A DNA stretch of 29,196 nucleotides from JBDSKH01 sp050245915. Lineage in GTDB: Bacteria; Actinomycetota; Actinomycetes; Actinomycetales; Microbacteriaceae. The stretch is from NCBI GenBank assembly GCA_050245915.1, contig JBFWWZ010000039.1, positions 1 through 29,196 on the forward strand, written 5' to 3'. The notes beneath the pieces are model-generated. The model saw only the letters and a program-made list of their open reading frames with translations. It was not told the DNA's origin and did not search any database. Shown in pieces: positions 27,977 to 29,196 of this stretch; within the stretch, counting starts at the first letter, position 1, and the number at the start of each line of letters is the position of its first letter. A program made the translations under genes and the position numbers.

Positions 27977-29196
27977 GTGACCGACCGCACCCTCGTCAAA
28001 GACCTCGCCGCCGCACCGGACGGGCCCGTCCGGGTCTCGGGATGGGTGGAGACGGTGCGGGATCAGAAGAAGGTGCAGTTCGTCATCCTGCGTGACGAGT
28101 CCGGTGCGGTGCAGCTGGTGCACCCGCGTCCCGACCCTTCGACAGGCTCAGGGACCGATGAGCTCGGCGAATCGATCTCCCTGCTCTCCACCGGATCGTT
28201 CGTCACCGCGATCGGCGAGCTGAAGCACGACGAGCGCGTGAAGCTCGGCGGCCTCGAGGTGAAGCTCGACGAGCTGGATGTCGCGTCCGTCGCGCTCGAC
28301 TCCCCCATCGCCGACGACAGCTCCATCGACAAGCGGCTCGACTGGCGGTTCCTCGACCTGCGCCGGCCGGAGCAGAACCTGATCTTCCGCGTGCAGACCA
28401 CGTTCCTGCATGCGCTGCGCACCTGGTGGGTGGAACACGATTTCGTCGAGATTCACACCCCGAAGCTGATGGCGTCGGCGTCGGAGAGCCGCGCCGAGCT
28501 GTTCGAGGTCGGCTACTTCGAGGGCAAGGCGTACCTCGCCCAGAGCCCGCAGTTCTTCAAGCAGATGGCGCAGCCGGCCGGCTTCGGCAAGGTGTTCGAG
28601 GTGGCTCCGGCATTCCGGGCCGACCCGTCGTTCACCTCCCGGCACGCGACCGAGTTCATCTCGGTCGACGCCGAGATCTCGTGGATCGACACCCACGAAG
28701 ACGTGATGGCGATGCACGAGCAGCTGCTCGTCGCGGGCTTCCAGGCGGTCAAAGACAAGCACGGCGACGAGATCGAGGCCGCGTTCGACGTCGAGGTGAC
28801 CGTGCCGACGACGCCGTTCCCCCGCATCCCGCTTGCCGAGGCGAAGCGCATCGTGGCGGAGCGCGGATACGAGGTGCCGCGGCACGACGACGACATGGAC
28901 CCGGAGGGCGAACGCCAGATCGCCGCCTACGTCGCCGAGACGTTCGGGCACGAGTTCGTGTTCCTCACCGACTACGCATCCAGCATCCGGCCCTTCTACC
29001 ACCGGCGTCACGCGGACGACCCGTCGCTGACCAACAGCTACGACCTGATCTTCAACGGGGTCGAGATCTCGACCGGCGCACAACGGGAGCACCGCATCGA
29101 CGTGCTCATCGAGCAGGCGAAGGAGAAAGGCCTCGACCCGGAGGAGCTCGGCTTCTACCTCGACTTCTTCCGGTACGGGGTGCCGCCGCACGGCGG
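27977..29196 (+). CDS. aspS: Aspartyl-tRNA synthetase, archaeal type (partial at window end)
   Basis: The first 406 codons are present; the gene continues beyond the window. Class II synthetase with N-terminal OB fold (VRVSGWVETVRDQKKVQFVILRD), SPQFFKQM, motif 2 APAFRADPSFTSRHATEF with R214, and the start of motif 3 at FRYGVPPHGG. Motif 3 follows directly, without the large insertion of the standard bacterial enzyme, so the full length is expected near 430-440 aa. This is the archaeal-type (often non-discriminating, Asp-tRNA(Asn)-forming) enzyme. SPQ rather than SGQ favours AspRS over AsnRS. Residues about 52-58 (RPDPSTGSG) come from a variant palindrome. Start GTG with a -10 box 6 nt upstream. 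Confidence 0.9.
   Translation, partial: MTDRTLVKDLAAAPDGPVRVSGWVETVRDQKKVQFVILRDESGAVQLVHPRPDPSTGSGTDELGESISLLSTGSFVTAIGELKHDERVKLGGLEVKLDELDVASVALDSPIADDSSIDKRLDWRFLDLRRPEQNLIFRVQTTFLHALRTWWVEHDFVEIHTPKLMASASESRAELFEVGYFEGKAYLAQSPQFFKQMAQPAGFGKVFEVAPAFRADPSFTSRHATEFISVDAEISWIDTHEDVMAMHEQLLVAGFQAVKDKHGDEIEAAFDVEVTVPTTPFPRIPLAEAKRIVAERGYEVPRHDDDMDPEGERQIAAYVAETFGHEFVFLTDYASSIRPFYHRRHADDPSLTNSYDLIFNGVEISTGAQREHRIDVLIEQAKEKGLDPEELGFYLDFFRYGVPPHG
28135..28153 (-). repeat. Dispersed palindrome, variant arms, in aspS
   Basis: On the minus strand CCCTGAGCCTGTCGAAGGG. The core GAGCCTGTCGA is identical to the standard form but the arms are CCCT/AGGG, again complementary. In frame it encodes part of DPSTGSGT. 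Confidence 0.8.

Overview
The window is high-G+C DNA with the gene content and promoter style of an actinobacterium, most likely of the family Microbacteriaceae. This rests on the menaquinone/System II cytochrome c cluster, tRNA and protein features, TANNNT -10 boxes placed for leaderless mRNAs, and a GGTCGAG-type dispersed palindrome that I associate with that family from memory. No phage, plasmid, transposase or CRISPR array is visible.

Layout. Positions 1-3800 (minus strand) hold a sugar-uptake operon: a GH172 (DUF2961) glycosidase, a lipoprotein binding protein and two ABC permeases, the second cut by the window edge. It is headed by a LacI-type operator, and a strong hairpin lies between the binding protein and the permeases. 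tRNA-Met and tRNA-Thr (4008-4196) follow, with a terminator. A GH13 alpha-glucosidase (plus) converges on an M23 peptidase (minus). Next come an inositol-monophosphatase-family enzyme abutting tRNA-Tyr, a lytic transglycosylase, and divergently yajQ-cardiolipin synthase.

Positions 10.8-23.2 kb are a menaquinone region: menG, a long-chain polyprenyl diphosphate synthase and an FprA-type ferredoxin reductase in one operon; isochorismate synthase (menF) divergent from it; a PPK2 kinase; menD coupled to a small PLDc_N membrane protein; a DUF4229 protein; menA; menE; menB coupled to two small membrane proteins; and menC. Chorismate is thus taken to menaquinone except for the MenH and MenI steps, which are not in the window. 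From 23.2 to 27.9 kb lies the System II cytochrome c maturation set (ccsB, resB, ccdA, resA) behind a histidine phosphatase. The menaquinone and cytochrome blocks together suggest a respiratory-chain biogenesis neighbourhood, and the order resembles the Rv0525-Rv0562 region of Mycobacterium tuberculosis as I remember it. The window ends in an archaeal-type aspartyl-tRNA synthetase gene.

Two patterns cut across the annotation. First, an imperfect palindrome, GGTCGAG...TCGAGACC in a short (19 bp) or a long (34-39 bp) form, occurs at least ten times, mostly in frame inside conserved genes (IMPase, transglycosylase, menD, menB, a small membrane protein, ccsB, aspS). Its outer arms change together and stay complementary. 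Second, ten genes have a TANNNT box ending exactly 6 nt before the start codon and three more have a near match, which argues for widespread leaderless transcription. At several divergent gene pairs the two -10 boxes overlap or lie back to back.
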